Assembly (NCBI GenBank): GCA_022425505.1
Contig: JAKMFI010000003.1
Coordinates: forward strand, 1-41,355
Source of the DNA: Flavobacteriaceae bacterium
Lineage (GTDB): Bacteria; Bacteroidota; Bacteroidia; Flavobacteriales; Flavobacteriaceae
Direction of reading: 5' to 3'
DNA: 41,355 nucleotides
Under the pieces are notes generated by a model that saw only the letters and a list, made by a program, of their open reading frames with translations, did not search any database and was not told where the DNA came from. The translations under genes were made by a program, and so were the position numbers. This document shows, in pieces, positions 33,907 to 41,231 of the stretch; positions within the stretch are counted from its first letter, which is position 1; each line of letters opens with the position of its first letter.

Positions 33907-33936
33907 AAACGCCAAGCTTGCTTGAGCGTTTTTTTT
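33907..33936 (+). terminator. intrinsic terminator behind the third tRNA-end copy
   Basis: AAACGC (33907-33912) pairs with GCGTTT (33926-33931); the inner CAAG/CTTG (33913-33916 with 33921-33924) closes a 4-nt loop with one bulged A. A run of eight T (33929-33936) follows. Confidence 0.75.
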
Positions 33937-34074
33937 AAACTATTTTCAAAACAGCGCATGGTTAGAATCTCAAACCATTTCTTAAAGTAATTTTGGTTTT
34001 CGGAAATATTTTTTTAAAACACAGTACCTAAATATTCTGGTTTTTTAGAAGACATGTAATATAAAACACTTTTA

Positions 34075-34082
34075 TATATTTA
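34075..34082 (+). promoter_or_regulatory. possible -7 element ahead of marR
   Basis: TATATTTA (34075-34082), one mismatch from TAnnTTTG, 19 nt before the marR start. The same variant box, followed by C, precedes susC. No clear -33 element. Confidence 0.35.
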
Positions 34083-34101
34083 CATTAAGACTATTCTAAA
34101 A

Positions 34102-34596
34102 ATGACATCTGTAAAATACGCCAAATTAATGACCGGGATTCGAAAGATTGTCCGTGCAATTAATCTTGAATCCAAACGTGTACAAAAGGATCTTAACATC
34201 AGCATTCCTCAATTACTTACGTTAAAACACCTCCAAGACTGCGCAGATTATAAGTCGACGATGAAGGAAATAAAAGGCTTTTTGTCGCTAAATGCGAGTA
34301 CGGTTACCGGTATCGTTGCACGTTTGGAACAAAAAGGGCTGATTGCGCGATTACCCGACCCTAAAGACAAACGATCCACGCCTATAATACTCACCTCCAA
34401 AGGCAATGATTTATTGGTTCGATCAAATGAATCCCTTCATGAACGCATTTCAAAAAAACTTGAACTTATCGACGATGGTGAATTTTCTGAAATTATAAAT
34501 TCACTGGAAACTTTAATAGACCTTTTCAATATACAAGACGTAGATGCATCCCCAATCATTACAGGGCAGGCCACTATTGAAAAAAATATTGATTGA
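34102..34596 (+). CDS. MarR-family transcriptional regulator
   Basis: Winged helix-turn-helix regulator of 164 residues. The DNA-binding part (about 33-105) has the recognition region FLSLNASTVTGIVARLEQKGLI and the wing LPDPKDKRSTPIILTSKG, both typical of MarR. Helices at both ends would form the dimer interface. It stands 52 nt upstream of susC on the same strand and is the likely local regulator of the uptake operon. MarR-type proteins control compatible-solute genes in other bacteria (EctR, CosR, GbsR/OpuAR), which fits the BCCT gene here. The ligand and the sign of regulation are unknown. Confidence 0.9.
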   Translation: MTSVKYAKLMTGIRKIVRAINLESKRVQKDLNISIPQLLTLKHLQDCADYKSTMKEIKGFLSLNASTVTGIVARLEQKGLIARLPDPKDKRSTPIILTSKGNDLLVRSNESLHERISKKLELIDDGEFSEIINSLETLIDLFNIQDVDASPIITGQATIEKNID

Positions 34597-34599
34597 TAA

Positions 34600-34631
34600 T
34601 TGGTTTCAGTAGAAACTATCTAATATATTTA
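34600..34631 (+). promoter_or_regulatory. possible promoter of susC-susD-BCCT with an internal palindrome
   Basis: TTG (34600-34602) and, after 21 nt, TATATTTA (34624-34631), one mismatch from TAnnTTTG, 17 nt before the susC ATG. Between them lies the inverted repeat GTTTC-AGTA-GAAAC (34603-34607 and 34612-34616), a candidate binding site for the MarR protein. Confidence 0.45.
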
Positions 34632-34648
34632 CGCAAAATAATTTTTCT

Positions 34649-37600
34649 ATGCAAATATTTAAGTTAGTCACATGTTTATTTACTATACTAACCTTTAATT
34701 CAATCAGTGCACAGGGTACTGTTTCAGGAACAGTAACCGATGATCAGGGCGTCCCTCTTCCTGGTGCCTCTGTTGTGATTGCTGAAACAAACAATGGTGT
34801 TACCACAGATTTTGACGGGTTATTTCTTATTGAAACAACTTCTGCAGTTACGCTAACCATTAGCTATGTAGGATATGAGTCAAAAACCACGACAGCAACC
34901 CCTGGACAAGAATTGAGTATTCAATTGAACCAATCCAATGCCTTGGATGAGGTCGTTATTACCGCACTTGGCATTCGACGTGCTGAAAAAGCCATCGGAT
35001 ATTCTGTTCAAGGAATTTCTGGAGGTGAAGTAGCTGAAGTAAAAACAACCAACATCATCAATGCCCTTTCGGGAAAAGTAGCAGGTGTTAACATCACAGG
35101 TTCTTCGGCTGGCCCTTCAGCCTCTGCGAACATCACTATTCGCGGTGCCACTTCCCTAATGGGGAACAATCAACCTTTGTTTGTCGTAAATGGTATTCCC
35201 ATTACCAACGACCTATATTCGTTTGATGATGGGCTCAACGGATCTTCCTCTATTGATTTTGGTAACGCAGCACAAATTATCAATACAGATGATATTGAAG
35301 CTATTAGTGTATTAAAGGGTCCTGCAGCCTCTGCATTATACGGTTCCCGAGCAGCTAACGGAGTTATTTTAGTAGAAACAAAAACAGGAAAGCTTTCAGA
35401 GTCTGGTTTTAGGGTAGATTTGAGCACCAACCTTCAGTTTGGTTCTCCCTTAAAGCTTCCAAATTACCAAAACACCTATGGTTCTGGTGGACACGGACAA
35501 TACAGTTATGTAGATGGCCTTTGGTCTACTGGCGAAGCCAATCAACGTGATGCATATGGAGAAAACTGGGGGCCAAGAATGAACGGTCAACTTATCAAAC
35601 AATTTAACTCAAACGGAGAAGCAGTTCCGTTTACCCCATCTCCAAATAATGTTAGAGACTTTTATGAAACTACAATTACGAGTTCTACAAATGTTTCAGT
35701 AAGCTCTAGAAGTGAAGATTCATTTGGTCGTTTTTCTTACACACACTTGACCAATAAAGGACTTATTCCCAATACAGATTTACAACGAAACACCTTCAAT
35801 ACCTCATTTGGAAGATCACTTTTTGACGATAAGTTTAGTGTATATGTAAACTCGATGTTTGTTCGATCAACCTCTGATAATATCCCAAATACAGGGTACG
35901 ATGAATCATCATCGGTCATGTACGGTTGGTTGTGGTTTCCGCGTCAGGTTGATATCGGAGATTTACGAGATTATTGGCAACCTGGTAAGGAAGGAGTTCA
36001 ACAACGCTATGTAGAGAATGAATGGGTAAACAACCCTTGGTTTTTGGCTTACGAAAACACAAATGCTTTTCAGAGTAATCGATTTATCTCCTCCATTCAA
36101 ATGGATTATACGTTTAATGAATACGCTAATATCCGTTTTCGCTATGGAGTTGATTATGTGGATGAACAACGCCAATACAAAAGAGCACCTTCAACCAAGG
36201 CGGTATTGAACGGTAGCTATCGAGAAGACGAAATTTCATTCAGGGAAAGTAACGCAGAGTTGTTGTTAAACTTAGATTTCTCTCCCAATGAGGACAACAC
36301 CATTGATGTTGAAGCAAAATTTGGTACGAATCTCATGTCACAAATCGCAAACTTTGGAATTGCTAATAATCCGGAATTACAAATATTTGGTACAGACCCA
36401 TCCATATATACACTGACAAATTCGCGCTCTGGAGTGCTTGTTGAGTCGCAAAAAACAAATGCAAAAATCAACAGTGTATTTGGGCTTGTAAGTTTGGATT
36501 ATAAAAACAAAGTGTATCTGGACTTAACGTACCGAAATGATTGGACCAGTTCATTAGTAAATCCGCTAGTTGGTAAAGATCAGTCTAATTTTAGCTTTAG
36601 TTATCCATCGGCTTCATCAAGTGTTTTAGTACATGAAATAGTTGATCTTCCAAACGAAATAGGCTTTTTTAAAGTTCGGGCTTCTTATGCCGAAGTAGGG
36701 AATGGAGCTCCAGCTTATTCTTTTGGTAATACCTTTACCCCGCAAGCAGCCTTTGGAAACAATCCTGCTTATGCTACCAACAGAACCATTTCCGATCCAA
36801 ACCTGAAGAACGAGCGAACGACCGCCTCAGAAATCGGATTTGATATTAAAGCGTTCGATAACATCCTAGGACTCGATTTGACCTTCTACAAAATGAACAG
36901 CTTCGATCAAATTATTTCACTGCCTATTGCTAAAACCAGTGGTTATGACTTTACATTGACCAATGGTGGAGAAATTAGCAATACAGGTGTAGAAGCTTCT
37001 TTGAATATTAATTATATAAATACAGCTGACTTTAAGGCTTCCTCTACCATCAATTTTGGAAAAAACCGAGCTATAGTCGAAGAGTTGCCTGATGTAATTA
37101 CAAGTGGTAGATACTCTATTATTGCGGACGTGTTTCCTGGTGATGAGGGTGGTTCGGACTTAGAGCTAGTTGCCGAAAAAGGTAAGTTGTTGGGTCAACT
37201 TTATGGATTAGGATTCCAGCGCGGACCAGACGGTCGTATCATTCACGAAAACGGACTGCCGTTAATTACTGATGAAAAAGTTTCTGCTGGAAGTTATCAG
37301 CCCGACTTTAGACTTGGATGGTACAATGAGTTCTCGTACAAAGATTTGAAGTTTTCGTTCTTGTTTGACGGGCAAGTTGGCGGTAAAATATATTCTAGAT
37401 CGCATGCACTATATGCAACTGGAGGGGCAATTACCAACGAGGATGATCCGAATCTAAACCTAACTACAATGGAAGGTAGAAATGTTTACTCTGTGTCTTA
37501 TGATGGGGATGGGGCCCCAGTTTACACGGCTGAGCCTGGTTCAGGTGTAGGTGTTGTAGGTCCTGGGTGGATGTACGATGGTTCTGGGAACCTCGTAGAA

Positions 37601-37951
37601 AATAATGTTGCTGTACCTCCAGGAGGTGCTGCATATACAGGTTATTTTTACAACTACTATGGAAATGGATTTAATCGTGATAATATCGAAGCAGCCACCT
37701 ACGACGCTACCTATTTTAAACTAAGAGAGGTTAGCTTTAGTTATAATTTGACAGATAAATTGGCCTCATCACTTGGCTTTAGTTATGCATCGGTGTCAAT
37801 TATTGGACGTAATCTATTGCTATTTTCAAAAGTACCCACCATTGATCCAGAAACGTATTCGATAAGGAATGGGATTTTCGTCAATGGATTTGAAAGCACG
37901 TCCATTCCATCAACAAGAAGCTTTGGTGTTAATGTTAAACTTGGATTTTAA
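34649..37951 (+). CDS. SusC/RagA-family TonB-dependent outer-membrane transporter
   Basis: Outer-membrane beta-barrel that imports a ligand captured with its SusD partner, driven by TonB. It has 1100 residues, somewhat longer than many. A signal peptide ends at about residue 21 (SISAQG). A carboxypeptidase-regulatory-like domain follows (about 24-92, GTVSGTVTDDQGVPLPGASV), then the TonB box region (ALDEVVITALG). The plug has the SusC/RagA signature INALSGKVAGVNITGSS and QPLFVVNGIPI; the barrel ends in Phe (VNVKLGF). It lies 3 nt ahead of susD. The ligand is not readable from sequence; the BCCT gene in the same operon hints at a small zwitterion rather than a glycan. RagAB shows that SusCD pairs are not limited to sugars. 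Confidence 0.95.
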   Translation: MQIFKLVTCLFTILTFNSISAQGTVSGTVTDDQGVPLPGASVVIAETNNGVTTDFDGLFLIETTSAVTLTISYVGYESKTTTATPGQELSIQLNQSNALDEVVITALGIRRAEKAIGYSVQGISGGEVAEVKTTNIINALSGKVAGVNITGSSAGPSASANITIRGATSLMGNNQPLFVVNGIPITNDLYSFDDGLNGSSSIDFGNAAQIINTDDIEAISVLKGPAASALYGSRAANGVILVETKTGKLSESGFRVDLSTNLQFGSPLKLPNYQNTYGSGGHGQYSYVDGLWSTGEANQRDAYGENWGPRMNGQLIKQFNSNGEAVPFTPSPNNVRDFYETTITSSTNVSVSSRSEDSFGRFSYTHLTNKGLIPNTDLQRNTFNTSFGRSLFDDKFSVYVNSMFVRSTSDNIPNTGYDESSSVMYGWLWFPRQVDIGDLRDYWQPGKEGVQQRYVENEWVNNPWFLAYENTNAFQSNRFISSIQMDYTFNEYANIRFRYGVDYVDEQRQYKRAPSTKAVLNGSYREDEISFRESNAELLLNLDFSPNEDNTIDVEAKFGTNLMSQIANFGIANNPELQIFGTDPSIYTLTNSRSGVLVESQKTNAKINSVFGLVSLDYKNKVYLDLTYRNDWTSSLVNPLVGKDQSNFSFSYPSASSSVLVHEIVDLPNEIGFFKVRASYAEVGNGAPAYSFGNTFTPQAAFGNNPAYATNRTISDPNLKNERTTASEIGFDIKAFDNILGLDLTFYKMNSFDQIISLPIAKTSGYDFTLTNGGEISNTGVEASLNINYINTADFKASSTINFGKNRAIVEELPDVITSGRYSIIADVFPGDEGGSDLELVAEKGKLLGQLYGLGFQRGPDGRIIHENGLPLITDEKVSAGSYQPDFRLGWYNEFSYKDLKFSFLFDGQVGGKIYSRSHALYATGGAITNEDDPNLNLTTMEGRNVYSVSYDGDGAPVYTAEPGSGVGVVGPGWMYDGSGNLVENNVAVPPGGAAYTGYFYNYYGNGFNRDNIEAATYDATYFKLREVSFSYNLTDKLASSLGFSYASVSIIGRNLLLFSKVPTIDPETYSIRNGIFVNGFESTSIPSTRSFGVNVKLGF

Positions 37952-37954
37952 ATT

Positions 37955-39427
37955 ATGAAACGAATTATTTTTTTACTAACAACCCTTTTTATTGCTACGG
38001 TTTCATGTTCCGATTTTGAGGAATTAAACCAAAACCCAAATGAACCCACAAGTGTTGGAGCAGATGTTTTACTCACCAACGCTATTCGTAACAGTGCACA
38101 AACAACATCAAACGAAGCTTTTTTGATATCAAACAATGTAGCTCAGCTAACAGGTAAAGCGCTTCGTTTGGAGGTTGATAACTACAAATGGAATGCTTTC
38201 CCAACATTGTGGGAAGGACTTTACGAAAGTCTAACTGATATTGAAGCCGCACTGGCTTTGGCAGAAGAGGCGAACAACTCCGCTATGCAAGGTGCACTTA
38301 TAGTACTTAAATCTTGGATTTATAGTCAGTTGACAAATGCCTATGGAGATATCCCTTATACTGAAGCAATTAACGGAGGCCTAGCAGCAGAACCCAATTT
38401 AACTCCCAAATATGATACACAAGAGTCAATTTATGCAAGTTTACTGGGAGATTTAGAAACTGCTGGTGGCTTACTTTCTAGCGGCGGTTCAATTAGTGGG
38501 GACGTATTGTACAATGGTGATACAGATAAATGGATTAAGTTTTCAAATGCCTTGCGCTTACGCTTGTTGATGTACAAGTCTAATAAAGAAAATGTAGCTG
38601 CTGAATTTAAAAATATAGCGGATAATGAACCGTTATTTACATCCAATGACGATCAAGCTGCCTTAACATTTTTGAGAGCCTTCCCTAACGAATTCCCAAC
38701 ATTACCTCTAAAATCTGGAGATTTTATTGCTGTTGCTTTTTCTGAGTCTGCCTTAAATGCATTTAACCAGTACAACGATCCTAGATTGAGTAGGTATGCA
38801 AGACCCAATGCTGACGCAAATGGAGATCGTGATTATGATAATCCAACATTTACAGGAATTACCAATGGAGTGGTTTCTGAAGGTTCTCTTTTAGGTGTAG
38901 CTTATTATGACTTTATCGGGGATGCTACTGCAGCTGAAATGGGTGTTAACTATGCCCAAGGTCTTTTAATGACCTATGCAGAGCAAGAGTTGCTCTTGGC
39001 AGAGGCTGCGCACAACGGTTGGATCACTAATGATGCTGAAACACACTTCAAAAATGGTATTAAGGCTTCACATGACTATTGTCAAGTAAATTACACTCCT
39101 TTTGGCTACACTGGTTTTGATGATTTCTACACAAACTCGGGTGTAGCTTTAGATGAGAAAATGGATATTTGGGAGCAAAAATGGCTTTCGCTTTACTTTA
39201 CTGCTATGGATCCATATTTTGAAGTAAGGAGGATATATGTAGAAGCTGGTGGATTTGATGGAATTCGATTTTTAAAAGAACCCTATGGGACGAATTTTAA
39301 CAATAAGGAATTACCTATGCGATTTTTGTATCCATTTCAAGAGCAGAGCTTAAACGAGTCCAACTACAATAATGCCAAAAGCCAGTATGATGGTATTAAC
39401 GGCAAAATGTGGATTTTGAGTAACTAA
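37955..39427 (+). CDS. SusD/RagB-family outer-membrane lipoprotein (SusD-like_2 type)
   Basis: Surface lipoprotein that forms the lid over the SusC barrel. It has 490 residues, with a lipoprotein signal ending at Cys18 (ATVSC). The N-terminus (SDFEELNQNPNEPTSVGADVLLTNAIR) and the TPR-like helical core (ALIVLKSWIYSQLTNAYGDIPYTEA, LLMTYAEQELLLAEAAHNGWI) fit the SusD-like_2 branch. It starts 3 nt after susC and ends 1 nt before the BCCT gene. The binding-loop residues that would define the ligand cannot be judged by eye. Confidence 0.94.
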   Translation: MKRIIFLLTTLFIATVSCSDFEELNQNPNEPTSVGADVLLTNAIRNSAQTTSNEAFLISNNVAQLTGKALRLEVDNYKWNAFPTLWEGLYESLTDIEAALALAEEANNSAMQGALIVLKSWIYSQLTNAYGDIPYTEAINGGLAAEPNLTPKYDTQESIYASLLGDLETAGGLLSSGGSISGDVLYNGDTDKWIKFSNALRLRLLMYKSNKENVAAEFKNIADNEPLFTSNDDQAALTFLRAFPNEFPTLPLKSGDFIAVAFSESALNAFNQYNDPRLSRYARPNADANGDRDYDNPTFTGITNGVVSEGSLLGVAYYDFIGDATAAEMGVNYAQGLLMTYAEQELLLAEAAHNGWITNDAETHFKNGIKASHDYCQVNYTPFGYTGFDDFYTNSGVALDEKMDIWEQKWLSLYFTAMDPYFEVRRIYVEAGGFDGIRFLKEPYGTNFNNKELPMRFLYPFQEQSLNESNYNNAKSQYDGINGKMWILSN

Positions 39428-39428
39428 A

Positions 39429-40937
39429 ATGAAAAAATACTTTGACGTATACCCTAGAGTATTTTACCCTTCATTGGTATTTATTCTGGGGTTTGTTTTC
39501 TTATCAATCCTGGGCGGCGATGAGGTCCGTCATTTTTTTTCAGAGACAGCTAATCTAATTACTTCACAAACAGGATGGTTGTTTGTTTTAGGAGTGAATA
39601 TTTTCTTGGTGTTTTGTCTCTACATTGCTTTTAGCAAACACGGGAAACAACGACTTGGTGGCAAAAGTGCACAACCTGAGTTCTCCGTTTTTTCATGGTT
39701 TTCTATGTTGTTTTCTGCAGGAATGGGTATTGGCTTGCTGTATTTTAGTGTATCGGAACCCATCACACATTTTGCAAACCCGCCAATACCGAAGTTAGTA
39801 GATGAAGATAGAGCCATACAAGCATTAAACTTTACATTTTTGCATTATGGACTTCACGCATGGGCAATTTACTGTCTGGTAGGATTAGGACTTGCATATT
39901 TTACTTTTAGTAAAAAACTACCATTTTCGTTACGTTCCATATTTTTTCCCGTCATTGGTAGAAAGATTTTTGGCAAAGTCGGAGACTATATTGATATCAT
40001 TGCAGTAATCGCAACTTTGTTTGGCTTAGCTACTTCATTAGGTTTTGGTGCACGTCAAATTGCAACAGGTTTACATTACATTTTTGGCACAGATCCCGGT
40101 CAAACGACACAATTACTCATTATTCTATTTATCACTTGTGTTGCTACTATTTCAGTAGTAACCGGCTTGAAAAAAGGGGTTAAATTTTTAAGTAGACTTA
40201 ACATGATTATTGCCGGAATTTTCTTAATTATTGTGCTGTTGCTTTCTGGTCCTGTAGATATGATTAATATATTCATACAGAGCACGGGGAAGTACTTCAC
40301 CCGTTTTTTTGATTTAGGTACTTTTGCTTCTTCTTTTGTAGACCAAGAATGGCAAAACAATTGGACCATATTTTATTGGGCTTGGTGGATTGCTTGGGCG
40401 CCTTTTGTGGGAACCTTTATTGCACGTGTTTCTAAGGGAAGAACCATCCGCGAATTTGTCTTAGGGGTTTTATTAGTTCCAACAATGATGACGTTTTTAT
40501 GGATTTCCGTTTTTGGAGGTTCTGCACTATCTATGGAACTTCAAACTCCAGGGATTCTTTCTAATGTAGTGCTCAAAGACAGCTCAACTTCGCTTTTTGT
40601 GTTTCTTGAGCAGTTTCCATTGGCTTCAATAACAAGTTTAATAGGAATTTTTATGGTATCCGTTTTCTTCGTTACATCCTCTGATAGTGGATCTTTGGTC
40701 ATAGATAGCATTACAGCAGGCGGAAAGTTAAATGCACCTGTAGGGCAGCGTATTATGTGGGCGTTTATCGAAGGGGCAGTAGCCGCAGCATTACTCATTG
40801 GGGGTGGACTAAAAGCAATGCAAACCGCATCGGTAAGCTCTGGGATTTTATTTTTATTGTTGTTATTTGTCATTTGTTTTTCACTGCTAAAATCTTTGAA
40901 TAGAGATTTTCGTAAAAAGAAATTACAAAAACGTTAA
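39429..40937 (+). CDS. BCCT-family transporter (betaine/carnitine/choline-type)
   Basis: Inner-membrane carrier for trimethylammonium or similar zwitterionic compounds. It has 502 residues and about 12 membrane segments, without the long charged tails of osmosensing BetP. The glycine-rich unwound segment GMGIG (98-102) continues into LLYFSVSEP. The tryptophan-box segment FYWAWWIAWAPFVGTFIARVSKGRTIREF carries Trp317, Trp319, Trp320 and Trp323. A late FFVTSSDSGSLVID is the usual SDS motif. GMGIG, as opposed to the GMGxD-type changes of carnitine exchangers, fits sodium-coupled import of betaine-like substrates; this is inference. Only 1 nt separates it from susD, so it belongs to the same operon. 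Substrate could be glycine betaine, choline, carnitine, ectoine or DMSP. Confidence 0.94.
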   Translation: MKKYFDVYPRVFYPSLVFILGFVFLSILGGDEVRHFFSETANLITSQTGWLFVLGVNIFLVFCLYIAFSKHGKQRLGGKSAQPEFSVFSWFSMLFSAGMGIGLLYFSVSEPITHFANPPIPKLVDEDRAIQALNFTFLHYGLHAWAIYCLVGLGLAYFTFSKKLPFSLRSIFFPVIGRKIFGKVGDYIDIIAVIATLFGLATSLGFGARQIATGLHYIFGTDPGQTTQLLIILFITCVATISVVTGLKKGVKFLSRLNMIIAGIFLIIVLLLSGPVDMINIFIQSTGKYFTRFFDLGTFASSFVDQEWQNNWTIFYWAWWIAWAPFVGTFIARVSKGRTIREFVLGVLLVPTMMTFLWISVFGGSALSMELQTPGILSNVVLKDSSTSLFVFLEQFPLASITSLIGIFMVSVFFVTSSDSGSLVIDSITAGGKLNAPVGQRIMWAFIEGAVAAALLIGGGLKAMQTASVSSGILFLLLLFVICFSLLKSLNRDFRKKKLQKR

Positions 40938-40992
40938 AAGTTTACTTGCGATATATTGTTATACCCCTCTGTAATGTTCGAACTTTCAAAAC

Positions 40993-41010
40993 TTTGGGTC
41001 ACGAATAAAT
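40993..41010 (+). repeat. right copy of the 18-bp direct repeat flanking the cassette (att-like)
   Basis: TTTGGGTCACGAATAAAT, identical to 33875-33892. It stands 55 nt behind the BCCT stop codon. Just upstream, GTTCGAA (40975-40981) recalls the T-loop of the tRNA, but the rest of the T-arm cannot be aligned. Confidence 0.75.
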
Positions 41011-41011
41011 C

Positions 41012-41044
41012 AAAAGCAAGCAAAATCATAAAGCTTGCTTTTTT
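41012..41044 (+). terminator. intrinsic terminator of the susC-susD-BCCT operon
   Basis: AAAAGCAAGC (41012-41021) pairs perfectly with GCTTGCTTTT (41033-41042) around an 11-nt loop, with a run of six T (41039-41044). Confidence 0.88.
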
Positions 41045-41050
41045 GATTTT

Positions 41051-41213
41051 GTGAGGTTTTGATTTTCAAAGCGGAGCTTTGTGAGGATCACTGAGTAATC
41101 CTTTTGTTTGTGAGGTTTTCAAAGCGGAGCTTTGGAGGATCACTGAGTAATCCTTTTGCTTGTGAGATTTTCAAAGTGGAGCTTTGTTAGGATCACGTGC
41201 TAATTTTTACTTG
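41051..41213. repeat. three copies of a 52-59-bp dyad-rich intergenic repeat
   Basis: Units start GTGAG at 41051, 41110 and 41162. Each contains the perfect hairpin CAAAGC-GGA-GCTTTG (GTGGA in the third, slightly decayed unit) and then AGGATCACTGAGTAATCCT with an AGGAT/ATCCT dyad. The third unit has lost the second dyad. Lying between convergent transcription units, the hairpins may also help to terminate transcription from the right-hand gene. Confidence 0.8.
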
Positions 41214-41231
41214 CATACTTTGAATAAAAGT

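Noticed and set aside
33893-40992. Integrase, transposase or toxin-antitoxin gene inside the repeat-bounded cassette
   Set aside because: All coding capacity is taken by marR, susC, susD and the BCCT gene; no recombinase motif was found in the remaining gaps on either strand.
40938-41000. A full T-arm of tRNA-Arg upstream of the right 18-bp repeat
   Set aside because: GTTCGAA at 40975 resembles the T-loop, but the bases on both sides do not form the stem and the distance to TGGGTCA is five nt too long, so it is not counted as evidence for integration.
41051-41213. Possible CRISPR array
   Set aside because: Only three units, the repeat covers nearly the whole unit with no unique spacers, unit lengths differ (59, 52, about 52), and no cas gene is near.
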